A stretch of DNA of 64,000 nt, taken from contig JAIGNY010003036.1 in assembly GCA_020152595.1 (NCBI GenBank), forward strand, positions 307,001 to 371,000, written 5' to 3'. Below, piece by piece: positions 46,831 to 58,219 of this stretch. The translations under genes and the position numbers were made by a program. Within the stretch, counting starts at the first letter, position 1. Every line of letters begins with the position of its first letter. The stretch is from Chiridota heheva (Eukaryota; Echinodermata; Holothuroidea; Apodida; Chiridotidae). The notes beneath the pieces were generated by a model, which worked only from the letters and a program-made list of their open reading frames with translations, ran no database searches and had not been told where the DNA came from.

Positions 46831-47689
46831 TAAAGCTTTCCAACAGGCATTGACCTCTGCTTTTGAAGTTGTGTGGAAGGAAAATCTGGTTGTCCCAAGA
46901 ATGTTATGTTGTATCAGTGCAACACAAATGTACTTTGCTTGGCAAACCATCCAATACTTTCTTCTTGCCACAAATGATTTATCTTGCACAACCCTTGACA
47001 ATTCCTGTCACCACAGCGACGAAAACTTTAATGAAAAACGATGATTTTATTCGCCAGAGAAATAACACTTTGTCTCACCTGACGACCAAAATAAAAGTTT
47101 CTTTGAGTAAGGAATGAGCTAAAATATTTCGATAGCATGAAATACTTTTATTCGTTACTGCCCCCAAATTACTGCCAATCCTAATTTTGAATGTTTACAC
47201 CGTAGCTTTGTCCCCACAAACCCTCGTGGTGCCTATACAATATGTACTGTACAATAATTGTTTTTAGACAAGCAGAATTATCTTTTTCAGTCAAACAAAT
47301 TGGAATAGTTTGATTTTATTGTAGATTCTTGTTTATTAGGTAGTTCTTAATAACATATTCAAAATGGGACAGTTTTTAACCCAGAAGTTACCTAATTTGC
47401 ATAATTTCAAAATGGCGGCTTTTTTTCTTCAATTTTGAGAGATCAATTATCTCTAAAACTATTCGTTTTCAGCCCAATAAGTGTATTACAGGTGAATAGA
47501 AACATGACCCAGTGAATCTGATAGAGATATTTATAAACCCAGATGACCTCTCTAAATAGCTAGGTCAAAGGCCAAGTTGTCAAAATATGTCAAATGACAT
47601 ATTTTTTACCATAATGCATTATTACATGACAAATCATATATTTAATAAAATATAACTCATCACTTTGTTTGTTTGATAAAATCCTGTCA

Positions 47690-48545
47690 AAAAGTATTTT
47701 CCAAAGTATTGTTTTACTTATCATAAGTAAATGTTGCCCTCTACTGTCTACAAAGTTTCACGAACTACCTCACATGATTCGCAGTATATTACACAGATGC
47801 GCATACCGTCCCAATTTTGTCACCATAAAGAGACATGTTGGAGAAATTCTGAACAAGTACTATGTTGACAGTCAGCAAAAAGATGGAAAAGAAGCAATAG
47901 AGGTCTGATATCATACCCTAACATCAGCTCCCTGGGTGATAAAAAAAACACATGAGGACGATGTACCCGAATCTCTACTATTGCTCCTATCATAAATATT
48001 CTGAGGGACTAATATGGACAACACTCTCAAGATCACCTCCATAGGACACTGTATCATGCAGCTTGCCAGGTCAAGGAGCATTATGTCATCATTAGTATTT
48101 GGATTGATGATGGTGTTACATTGGGAGTGTGGAGTGCTAAACATCAGAGTGATATATCGCATTTCCAGCCTGCAAGATGGTTTTTGGCACGAAATAGCAG
48201 ACAATGTGGAGCATAACACAATCACCATTGATGGCAGAGGAACGTATCTTGGCATGAGGCTTATGTATACACTAACACCATCCAGCAGTCAAGTCCGACT
48301 GTACCACACCACGAGACAATTCCAGCCTACAAGAACGCCATTTAAGTCTACCGAAGCTACCATTTTGGAAGCTGGGGGAATGGAAATGTAGTGAGAATCT
48401 TATTCATGAGCACATGTAGGGATTGTTGCAGAAGATGAAATACAACACATTGATCTCCTATGAAAGATATTGTATCCCCTCAGTGTTAGACCTGTCTGGT
48501 TGGGCTTAATGCCAGTAACAGCACATGGGCAGCACCAAGTAAATA
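47690..48545 (+). pseudogene. Decayed copy of a multi-copy invertebrate protein with ADNVEHN motif
   Basis: Two open stretches in the same frame, 47669-47908 and 48014-48391, are separated by several stops. The second contains EIADNVEHNTITIDGRGTYL and RLMYTLTP. Farther on, in another frame, 48485-48545 reads RPVWLGLMPVTAHGQHQV. From memory, ADNVDHN..T.DG.GTFHGMG and RP.WSG.MQ patterns mark a family of repetitive uncharacterised proteins in cnidarian, mollusc and echinoderm genomes, probably linked to mobile elements. I cannot give a function. Stops plus at least one frameshift make this copy non-functional. Confidence 0.5.
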
Positions 48546-48566
48546 ATAATCAACAATAAGACAAAC

Positions 48567-48937
48567 TCACAGTCCATCACGTTCTCCTTGCTTGCCTCCT
48601 GTACAACCTTCCCATAGCTTCCTTCGCTCCCCACAACTCGATTGCTGAGCTCTTCCAGAAAAATTCTTTGGATAAAATTATCTCCTTCTTTCATCATGCT
48701 TCCCTCTACAACCATATTTAATTCCCCTCTTCCACCCCTCTCTCTACTTTGTTTTTTTCTTTACCCATGCACCTCCTCTCTCGATCACAGCTTTCTGACA
48801 TTTTGTTCTTGTATTTCTCTCATTCTCTCCCTGTTTCCTTTCCTTCCTACCTCTAGAATGATCTGACCTCTCAGGCACAATTTGACCCTCGTTGTCATGG
48901 TGCCGTTAAGCCTTCATCAAACAAACAAACAAACATA
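48567..48937 (+). mobile_element. 5'-truncated LINE, (CAAA)n-tailed family, copy 3
   Basis: Begins ACAGTCCATCACGTTCTCCT, in the coding C-terminus (LLACLLYNLP-type), continues through FLHHASLYNH and a stop, then the 3' UTR to GGTGCCGTTAAGCCTTCATC and AAACAAACAAACAAAC. About 370 bp, close to the size of copy 1. It starts directly after the pseudogene at 47690-48545. Confidence 0.85.
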
Positions 48938-49499
48938 AAACAAACTGTTACAATTTGTTTGACTTGAGGCTCAATTTTTGCTAATTCTGCTCGTCTCTTT
49001 GTGTATTTTTGAAATTAAAAAGAGATGTCACTGAAGTATGAAGTTAAATTATTCATGCAGGAAACCGTTAGTGAAAAAGGGTTTTTTCATTTAAAATTAT
49101 AATTTATAACATTTTTTGTACTGGCAAGTAACTTGACAATGTTGATGATCAAAATTTTGGAAATGAGGGAATATGGTTGTCAGGTTTTTTTTTTTTTTTT
49201 TTTTTTTATGAATTGGCGACCAAAAAGCAAACGCAACTGTCATGGTTAATCTTGCATTAAATGCTTTCCGGAGTGAGTTCATTAGATGTCTATTTTTTGT
49301 CTGTTTTTTTTTTTTTTTTTCTCTGTCTCTGTACATTTTATGACATTCTGAAACAAGAGTGTGAGTGATTGAAACTATGGATATTGAGGAGTCTAAAACA
49401 AGAGGGGATTGAAAAGGGGGAAGGGGGTAGAGATGACAGCCTGACAGGTCAAATAAAGATACAGTTTGGTATGAAAATCATAACAAGCAGAAATAGCAT

Positions 49500-50065
49500 G
49501 TGTAGTTTTCAAGCTATAAGTATTTTCATAGTTTTCAAGTTATGAGTTTATTCATAGTTTTCAAGCTATGAGTATATTCATAGTTTTCAAGCTATGAGTA
49601 TATTCATAGTTTTCAAGCTATGATTATATTCATAGTTTTTCATAGTTTTATAGTTTTATAAATATTTTCATAGTTTTTAAGCTATGAGTATATTCATAGT
49701 TTTCAAGCTATGAATATATTCAGGTATTTCAAGCTATGAGTATATTCATAGTTTTTAAGTATATTATAGTATATTCATAGTTTTTTTAAGCTTCATCATG
49801 ATACATTCATAGTTTTCAAGCTATGAGTATTTTCATAGTTTTCAAGCTAAGTATATTTATAGTTTTCAAGCTATGGGTATATTCATAGTTTTCAAGCTAT
49901 GAGTATATTCATAGGTTTCAAGCTATGAGTATATTCATATGGGTTTTCAAGCTATGAGTATGAGTATACATTCATAGTTTTCAAGCATAGTTTTCAAGCT
50001 ATGGGTATATTTATAGTTTTTCATAGTATATTTAGTTTTCAAGCTATGAGTATATTCATAGTTTG
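49500..50065. repeat. Minisatellite, 25-bp unit (TAGTTTTCAAGCTATGAG core)
   Basis: About 22 units of 25 bp: AGTTTTCAAGCTATGAGTAT followed by ATTCAT. Internal units are rearranged (duplicated TTTCATAGTTTTATAGTTTT at 49632, merged GGGTTTTCAAGC at 49942), which indicates repeated slippage. Poly-T runs of 24 and 15 lie upstream at 49183 and 49305. Confidence 0.95.
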
Positions 50066-50217
50066 ACAATCTTTTAATATTTAAAAAAAAATGTGATATG
50101 AACGGGGAAAACACCTTAAGATGCTTTTGTTTTTCTCTATGTTTTTTCCCTTAATTTTAGACCTTCCAAAATGGGGGAGCGGGAGGGGGGTCTGGTAAAG
50201 ATTAAATCTTCTTCATT

Positions 50218-50645
50218 AGAATTTGTTTGTTTGTTTGTTCGATGAAGGCTTAATGGTACCACAACAGCGAGGGTCAAATTGTGCTTGAGAGGTTAGATCA
50301 TTCCAGAGCTTAGAAGAAAAGAAAATAGGAGGAGTCTGGGAGAAGTACGGGGACTTATAGCCAGGCAGCTGTGATTGAGAGAGGAAGTGCAAGGGTGCTA
50401 AAAAAGGCAAAAGTAGGTGGGGGAGAGGAGGACTAAATATGGTTGTAGAGGGAGGCGTGATGCAGGAAGGAGATACATTTATCTGGAGGATTTTTCTGGA
50501 AGAGTTGGCTATGGAGTTGTGAGGGGTGAGGAAAGCTCTGGGAAGGTTGTACAGATGGCAAGCCAGGAGGATGTGGTGGACTGTGAGTGGGAAATGACAG
50601 TTGTTGCAGAGGGGTGGGGTAGCCAGTAAGAGGTGGGAGTTGTTC
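50218..50645 (-). mobile_element. 5'-truncated LINE, (CAAA)n-tailed family, copy 4 (minus strand)
   Basis: Minus-strand copy: the tail is TTTGTTTGTTTGTTTG at 50221, then AGGCTTAATGGTACCACAAC, GAGGGTCAAATTGTGCTTGA. The coding end reads PLCNNCHFPLTVHHILLACH and LYNLPRAFLTPHNSI, with a frameshift before FLHHASLYNH, which lies in a second frame. The longest of the four copies (about 430 bp). Confidence 0.85.
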
Positions 50646-50894
50646 ACAGAGAAATAGCAGAGGGTTAAAAAAATAATGGATTAACTTAAGAAAATAGTAC
50701 ATACATCACAAGAGTAACACAAAAATGTGCATATTTGCCCATATTTGCACAAATATCTGTAAAAGCCATAGAATGGCCAATTTTTAACTGATTTTGGTGA
50801 TTTTTTGTTTGTTTTGCTTTCTTCATGTTTTAAGGTGGATTTTAAAGCCATTTAGCTAATGTTTACCAGCCTCTACCTACCCGTCCATATACAG

Positions 50895-51049
50895 CAGGGT
50901 TGGAAAAACTACTTGCCTGCTTGCCACAGGCGAGCAAAAAATAATTTGGGGAGAGTAGAAATATAGGCCTAAGTTACTGTGGCACTCATCACACTTAGCC
51001 AAGCCTCCAAAGTTTGGGGAGTGACTTGTTTTGTATTTTTCCAACCCTG
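50895..51049. mobile_element. Small hAT-type MITE (155 bp)
   Basis: Ends are CAGGGTTGGAAAAACTAC and GTATTTTTCCAACCCTG, an inverted pair with CAGGG..CCCTG hAT-style termini. The flanking 8-mers ATATACAG (50887-50894) and ATGTACAG (51050-51057) match at 7 of 8, fitting the 8-bp target duplication of hAT transposons. No coding sequence. Confidence 0.88.
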
Positions 51050-51257
51050 ATGTACAGTACCTTTTAAGATTACACTCCTGCATGCCATTGTTTTTGTGAG
51101 GTTTGTCATAGTTGGTATTCAGCATGGTCAATTGACTGTACTGTACCTCAGACAAGAAACTCCTTTGAAAGTCCTTGGTTGATAGTTGATTCATGTACTG
51201 CATGTGTACAATACATGACATATGTATAGTTGTGATTGTGAGGTTACTACATGGAGC

Positions 51258-51370
51258 ATAAAGGATTAGTTCTGTGGTGAAGCAGGTACATCTTTTATGA
51301 TGAAAGAGGACTTCAAAAGAAACACAATGGTGAAGAAAACATTTAAAAATCTTATTCTGTTAAGGAGATA
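51258..51370. mobile_element. TTAA-type MITE family B, left-end fragment
   Basis: AAAGGATTAGTTCTGTGGTG at 51259, then AAGAGGACTTCAAAAGAAAC and CTTATTCTGTTAAGGAGATA, stopping where the intact copy begins (TTAA at 51371). The family consensus continues GATATTTAAGTTTA, so the next copy most likely inserted at or near that internal TTAA. Confidence 0.8.
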
Positions 51371-51374
51371 TTAA

Positions 51375-51936
51375 AGGATTAGTTTAGTGGTCAAGCAAGT
51401 TTATCCTATATGAAAGAGGACTTCAGAAGAAACAAAATGGTGAAGAAATCATTCAAAAATCTTATTTCGTTAAGGAGATATTTAAGTTTAAAGTTTGGTA
51501 TCATTTCTGTAGAAACGACTGTAATTAGACTAGTTGTGATGTCATAGCCTTAGATTCCTCAAAGTCTTGACATATTCTTTCATATTTTGTCCTGCGAATC
51601 TGTGGCTTAAAAATCATTGGGATATGTCAAACAGTAGTAAAACTGAATCTAAGATGTTAATTTATAATATACCACTTGAAGAAAGTTTGAGGAAAGAATG
51701 ATTTAAATAGTGACAAAATGAAATAAATTTTTTTAAATACATCAAGACTTTGAGGAATCTGGGCTGTGACATCACAACTAGTCTGATTTCAGTCCTTTCT
51801 ACAGAAATGATACCAAACTTTAAGCGTGAATATCTTCTTAATGGAATAAGATTTTTGAATGCTTTCTGCACCATTTTGTTTCTTTTTAAGTCCTCTTTCA
51901 TATAAGTCGAACATGCTTGACCACTGAACTAATCCT
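51375..51936. mobile_element. TTAA-type MITE family B, intact copy
   Basis: 562 bp between exact TTAA duplications (51371-51374, 51937-51940). The left end AGGATTAGTTTAGTGGTCAA and right end TTGACCACTGAACTAATCCT are near-perfect inverted repeats; the arms stay complementary for about 200 bp (AAAATCTTATTTCGTTAAGG versus CTTAATGGAATAAGATTTTT). No transposase; a 79-codon minus frame is a by-product. Confidence 0.92.
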
Positions 51937-51940
51937 TTAA

Positions 51941-54200
51941 CTGAATTTATTGCTCAATGGGTACAGTAGTATATTTAGCAATCACAAGATTTATTTAACC
52001 AGCTGGAAAATTTTGATTTAAGATATATGCCCTGACAGGCTTGTTTATAGTAAAATTTTAGTGCTTTGCATCAGTCATAACAAATCTCATAATTTTTCAT
52101 TTTGAAGATATATAGTCAGAGAAAATAATGATTAAATGTAAAAGGTATTATGCTTAGAAAATCTAGTTGTGGATCAGATGAGTACATGAATATACTTTGC
52201 TTTGTTTGATACATGTGTATTTATAGTGGAACCACTTTGCACAAATGTGTGCCCCCCCCCCCTTCCTTCAAATGGAGGAACTGCATGCTTGATGTGTACC
52301 AGGGCACCAGAATGTTTTCAAAGTTAAGGGGGCCTAAAACAAAATGGCTGCCATACAAGTGTAATTTCAGCTGAAAATTGTTGCGGCCAACTATTAATTG
52401 ATCAAAAGTTTGATTTTGATTAATTGTGACTTTTTTAATACACTCGTTAGACTATTTTCTGATGAAGAATACTGTATATGCGTATTGGGGTAGGGGGTTT
52501 ATGTTCCCACAGCCCTTGGACCGTTGGCTCTTTCATTAAATCTAGATTGCTTTTTCAACATTTTCTTTGGTATAAATGCGGCCAAAGGAGGTCAAATTTT
52601 GTTTTGTTTCATTTACACAACTGAATGGAAACAAAAGTGCATCTAAAAATTGAACTTAATTATATTTTAAAAGGTATTACAAATTTCATGAAATTGTTCA
52701 ATAATTTTTTTTAAAGAGATAAGCAGATATTACTGGCCATTCACAATTTTACAACGATTAACAATTTCAATATAGCTCCAATTTTTGCAAATTATGTTGT
52801 GTATTTAAACGGTGAATGTCCTTTACAGAATCTGCCATCTGCATGTTTTATTGTGTAAATGCATCTATAAAGGTAGCATGGTACTAATACAGTATTACTC
52901 CGCTAGCTCAAAATGAGAACCTTCAGAGAAAAGGCTAATAAAAATATTTTCGAGTTCATGGGACAGAAAGCTGAGAAGTTGCAAACTTCAGGAATGGTAG
53001 AGAAAGGATCTATAGGTCTTGACTATGCATATCCAAACATGGCAAGATCTGTTTAAGAAAAAGTTTTATGGGGAACTATTTTACCGTGAACCCATACCCA
53101 AATTTGAGTTATTTGGTAAGGGTGTATAACACCTCTTTACTTCTGCCTAAAAACAGAAGGCCAAAACCTCAGGTCAACCCCTATTGAACATATCATCATC
53201 CAAAAGATATTAGATGGTACTTTCCAGAAAACATTGCAAAAGTTTGCAAAACTTCCTCTTTCTGGTATACAATAGACCCAAAACCTGACTCTTTCATCAA
53301 GTTTTAATAGGGCAAGTAATTAGTTCTGTGCTACCTACAGTATGAATTGCTGCCTATCAGGCAATTTTAAACTTGTGGTTGTCATGCTTGTGCTTACTAA
53401 AACATGCAGTGGACAGACTTGTGTATACATGTAGAGTTTGCGCAGTATTGTTTTTATTACAAAGTTATATTTGAAATTAATTCTTAGTAGGATAGCATGC
53501 ATCCTTTTGTTTATTATCTAACACAGTAAACAGCTAATACTCTGTATCCATTTAACATGTAGCGGTCGCTGGCATCATAGAATTTTGAAATCATGCCATA
53601 TTTATGAAAGGAAATAAAAGAGCAGAAATGAATTAAATAAAATATCTCATCTCCAAATGTCCATATTTGCTTGGTGTTTTTTAACCTTAACTTAAAAGTT
53701 TATTAAACATAAAAATGACTGACTCTAACACACTGCATGTGTGCATATTGATTTATATCACACCTACTTTGAAAACGCTCCGTTTCGTAATTTCTTAAAT
53801 ATACTAATGTTTGTTTAGCGTCTAGATGCATAAAAGGTTGGCAACCTTAACAATTAGGAATGCCATGCATGCAAATTTACAATTTGTTAGTATTGTAAAG
53901 ACTAAGAGATTCTGAAAGTACCTACTTGATTTGGTTGATTTCCTTAAAATCAATTGATCTATTTAGAATTTTAGTTTTTGGTAAAATTTGGTCAATGTTT
54001 GACAGATTTGCCCATATATGTATACTGTATTGCAGATTTCTTGGCACTGTGTTTGACTCTTCTCCAGACTTATAAATAGTGCTTGAAATTGTGTATCCCA
54101 TAAACTGAAAACTGCATATTCCCATATTGTGTAATATTCTTCATCATTAGTACAGTATTAATGCACAATAATAATCTATAGTACTATTGTGTAATATATA
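51941..54200. other. Non-coding stretch
   Basis: No gene recognised in 2.3 kb. A C-run of about 12 lies near 52250. The rest is AT-rich with no repeat shared elsewhere in the window that I could see. Confidence 0.4.
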
Positions 54201-54204
54201 TTAA

Positions 54205-57200
54205 AGGAATATTCCCATGTTTTTTTGTAACCTTGCATAAGAAAGAACATTTTTAGAAACAATTTAGTACAAAAATCATGTTGATATGTTATTCGTACCA
54301 GGAGATATTCATATATTAAGGTTCACACAAATTGCCAATAAACGAATAGGAAAAGAAAGGCCCAGTATGACATCACAGCAACACATTCTCCCACAAAGCT
54401 GATGATGTATTTTATTTAAATCTATCATCCTTTCAGGTGAGCATGTGAAGCATAATGCGAACCTATGTAATGGCTTTTTTGTCCGGCTGGCCATCCACAG
54501 TTTTTCCTGAGATTTCCTCAGAAATATTAAAGTTTTTTGAGAATTCCTCAGAAAATGTTAAAGTTTCTTCAGAGTTCCTCAGAAAATTTTAGTTTCTTCA
54601 GGTATCCCTATGGAAGGTTAGAATTTCTTTACAAACTGTTGAATTTTTTTAGAGACACTTTGGAGACTGAAGTTTCCTTAAAATGTCTACAAAACATATG
54701 ATATTTCCTTAGTAGATAACTGTAAAATGATATAATTTTTAATATTCTTCAGAGATCCTCAAGCGTCTCTCTCGTAGTACTGGAGATTTCAAATTCAAAA
54801 TATTTGGGCACCAACTGTTGTATCAGGCATGATTATTCAACTTTGCCTTTATTATTATGCTCATTTGCATAAAGTTGTTACAGTATATGAACTGACCAGA
54901 CTTTTTTGTTTAGTACTCTGAGTCAGGGAGTGTGACAGGATGTGACTGCATATTTACATAGGGAGGGATGCCATGTGGGACATGGATGTGGGCCATGCAG
55001 GACATGATACACCAAGAGCTATATCAGGCATAATTATTTGACTCCGCCTTTTCCTAGTTAACAAGTTCATTTTCATATAAGTTATTATATGAACTGACAC
55101 TTTCATACATAGTTTGCTCAATCAGGCAGGGACTGTGATAGCTAGGATGAGACTTCTTATGGAGCCTATGGTATGTCATGTAGGATATGGGGTGAGATGC
55201 CTTGTGGGGACATGGGGTGGGATGCCATGTGGAACAGGGTGGAATGCCATGTAGGATATATGGGAGAATGCCATGTGGGACATAGGGTGGAATGCCATGG
55301 GATGGGATGTCATGTGGGACATGAGATGTCAAGTGGGATATGGGGTCCCACCTCATTTCAGCAAGTCATTTGCATATAAGTTATTATATGAACTGACACT
55401 TTCATACATAGTATGCTCAATCAGGGACTGTGGTAGCTAAGATGAGACTTCGTATAGAGCCTATGTGGGACATGGGGTGGGATGCCATGTGGGACATGGG
55501 GTGGGATGTCATGTGGAATAGGGTGGAATGCCATGTGGGACATGGGGTGAGATGCTTTGAGTAACACAAGAGTGACATATGTTGGGATGCCATGTGTGAC
55601 ATAGGGTAGGAGGCTATGTGGGACATAGGGTAGGACATATAACTTATTATATGAACTGACACCTTCATACATAGTATGCTCAATCAGGGACTGTGATAGC
55701 TAGGATGAGACTTCGTATGGAGCCTATGGGATGTCATGTGGGACATGGGGTGGGATGCCATGTGGGACATGAGATGTGATGCCATGTGGGACATAAAATA
55801 GGATTTCATTGGCACATTTGGAAGGATATTATATGGAACTTATGGTGGAATCCAATGTGGGACATAAGGTGGGATGCCATGTGAGACACCAGGTGGGAAG
55901 CCACTAATACAGGACATAAGGTGGGATGCCATGGGTGACATGGAGAGATGCCATATGGGACACAGGAAGGGATGCCATGTGGGAGATAGGGAGGGATATG
56001 TACATATGGTTGGATTAATGTGGGACATACATGTTGGATGGTATCCATGGGTGACATGGAGAGATGCCATATGGGACACAGGAAGGGATGCCATGTGGGA
56101 GATAGGGAGGGATATGTACATATGGTTGGATTAATGTGGGACATACATGTTGGATGGTATCCATGGGTGACATGGAGAGATGCCATATGGGACACAGGAA
56201 GGGATGCCATGTGGGAGATAGGGAGGGATATGTACATATGGTTGGATTAATGTGGGACATACATGTTGGATGGTATCCATGTGGGACATGGGGTGGGATG
56301 CCATATGGGTCATAGGGTGGGATGCCATGTGGGTTATAGGGTGGGATGCCATATTGGACAAATTGTGGTATGCCATGTGGGACATATGGTAGAATGCCAT
56401 GTGAGACATACTGTATGGTGGAATACCAAGTGAGACATACTGTATGGTGGAATGCCATGTGGGAGATATGGAGGAATGCCATGTGGGACAAGGCATTGGA
56501 TAGGAGTGGGATATGGGGTAGGATGTCATTTGGGACATGGGATAGGATCCATGTGGGTTATAGGGTGGGATTCCATATGAATCATAGGATGGGATGCCAT
56601 GTGGGACATATGGTGGAATTCCACATGGGACAAGGGATGGGATGTCATGTGGGACATGGGGTGGGTTGCCATGTGCGAGATATATTGGAATGCCAAGTGG
56701 GACATGGGATGGGATGGGATTCATGTGGGACATGGGGTGGTATGCCATGTGGTTCATGAGATGTCATGTGGGACTTAGTGTGAGATGCCATTTTTATATT
56801 TGGCCGGGTATATGATATGGGTGTCAATTTACATGGGCATGTGAACCATGATGGTATTTACCATTCTAGTTTATTAGTAAAATCTAGAAAAGTAAACTGA
56901 TGAAAGTTGGGTATTTATATACATTGTTAAATATACTCTACTTTAATACCTTTTGGAAAATTGTTTCTAATCATACAGAAACAACCAATTTATGTTCAAA
57001 GAAATACATAAACATTTGCAATGGATTTGCCTCTATGACATCATCAAATACGAATTCGTCATACTATACAAAAAGCTTCAAAATGCAATTGGGAAATCTT
57101 TAAAAATCCACATCTACTGAACAGAATATGATATCAACCTGATTTTTTGTACCAAATTGGCTCTAAAAGTAGGATCTTTCAAAAAAAGTTTTACAAAAAA

Positions 57201-57631
57201 CCATGGGAATATTACAAAAGTCCATGGGAATATTACAAAAATCATGGGAATAGTACAAAAACCAGGGAATATTACAAAAACGTTGAATATTATAAAACCA
57301 TGGGAATATTACAAAAACCATGGGAATATTACATAAAACCATGGGAATATTATAAAAACCATGGGAATATTACATAAAACCATGGGAATAATTTAAAAAA
57401 ACATGGGAATATTACAAAAAACCATGGGAATATTACAAAAAACCATGGGAATATTACAAAAAGCCATGAGAATATTACAAAAAACCATGGGAATATTACA
57501 AAAACCATGGGAATATTACAACAACAAAAAACCATGGGAATATTACAAAAAACATGGGAATATTACAAAAAACATGAGAATATTTATATTAAAAAAATGG
57601 GAATAGTACAAAAAACCATGGAAATATTCCT
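54205..57631. mobile_element. TTAA-type element family A, copy 2, expanded by insertion and satellite
   Basis: Exact TTAA on both sides (54201-54204, 57632-57635). Left terminus AGGAATATTCCCATGTTTTT; right terminus CCATGGAAATATTCCT. Family-A body occupies 54205-54424 and 56868-57190, with the same landmarks as copy 1 (AGAAACAATTTAGTACAAAA, AGTATGACATCACAGCAACA, ATGATATCAACCTGATTTTT). It is interrupted at 54425-56867 by an unrelated 2.4-kb minisatellite-bearing insert. The right end (57195-57625) is about 20 units of ACCATGGGAATATTACAAAA, a variant of the terminal repeat. Confidence 0.85.
54425..56867. repeat. Composite satellite insert inside family-A copy 2
   Basis: Three layers. (1) 54500-54770: degenerate ~35-bp units with TTCCTCAGAAAATGTTAAAG. 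(2) 54815-55745: higher-order units in which a ~110-bp block (ATTATATGAACTGACACTTT, CATACATAGTATGCTCAATC, GATGAGACTTCGTATGGAGC) alternates with runs of a 24-bp unit. (3) 55745-56790: the 24-bp unit GGATGCCATGTGGGACATGG alone, including a ~116-bp block repeated three times at about 55934-56275 (GGGTGACATGGAGAGATGCC to GATGGTATCCAT). Near each edge lies a similar motif, GAGCATGTGAAGCATAATG (54439) and GGGCATGTGAACCATGATG (56834). Many long frames on both strands arise from the units. Confidence 0.88.
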
Positions 57632-57635
57632 TTAA

Positions 57636-58219
57636 AGGAAAGGCATCATCTCATAAATACATTCAGAAGTAAATGCCACTGAGAAGGTAACATCGTTTCT
57701 GTTTTTCAATTTTCCCTGATAGCGAGAAATGATTATCGATCACACATCCGCCGGACCGAGCACATGGGGTACATTGTGTCATCAATTACATATGACATAT
57801 TTCTCGCAATCAATCATGGCTTGTCCTTATCCTTAAAAATTTGTTGCTGTAAATCATAGCACAAACTTAATGTAGCAAATAATGAGACCTTTAACTTAAT
57901 TAAAATAATTACTCGACCGCACAATAAGGACTACATCTATTGCTAATTTGATACTCAACACCAACTTCCACAACAACCTAGGACCAAATGGACAACTAGT
58001 AGAATGGAGCTGATTGATAATGGAAAATTGATTCTGATTGCTTGTGGTTTTCAGAATGAAGAAAATAAAGAGGAAAGTCTGACCTGTTCTGCTTATATAT
58101 CAGGTCGGGTCTGACTGTTTGAAACTTTACGGAGCATAACAACTAATGTAAGGAAAATTAAAAACCGGAAGTGACGTTACCATCACTTCTGAATTTATTT
58201 ATGGGACGATACCATTCCT
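57636..58219. mobile_element. TTAA-type MITE family D
   Basis: 584 bp. The left end AGGAAAGGCATCATCTCATA is the inverted match of the right end TATGGGACGATACCATTCCT (same pattern with transitions). Both arms continue with AAATACATTCAGAAGT / ACTTCTGAATTTATTT. The left TTAA (57632-57635) is shared with the right end of family-A copy 2; the right flank is CTAA. The interior includes GGAAAGTCTGACCTGTTCTG, repeated inverted at 63460-63515. Confidence 0.85.

Noticed and set aside
48014..48391. Intact 125-codon gene
   Set aside because: Same-frame sequence upstream is broken by stops and the downstream family motif is in another frame, so it was called a pseudogene.
55054..56815. Many histidine/proline/methionine-rich frames on both strands
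   Set aside because: They follow the 24-bp satellite unit, which is divisible by three and stop-free; mirrored frames exist on both strands.
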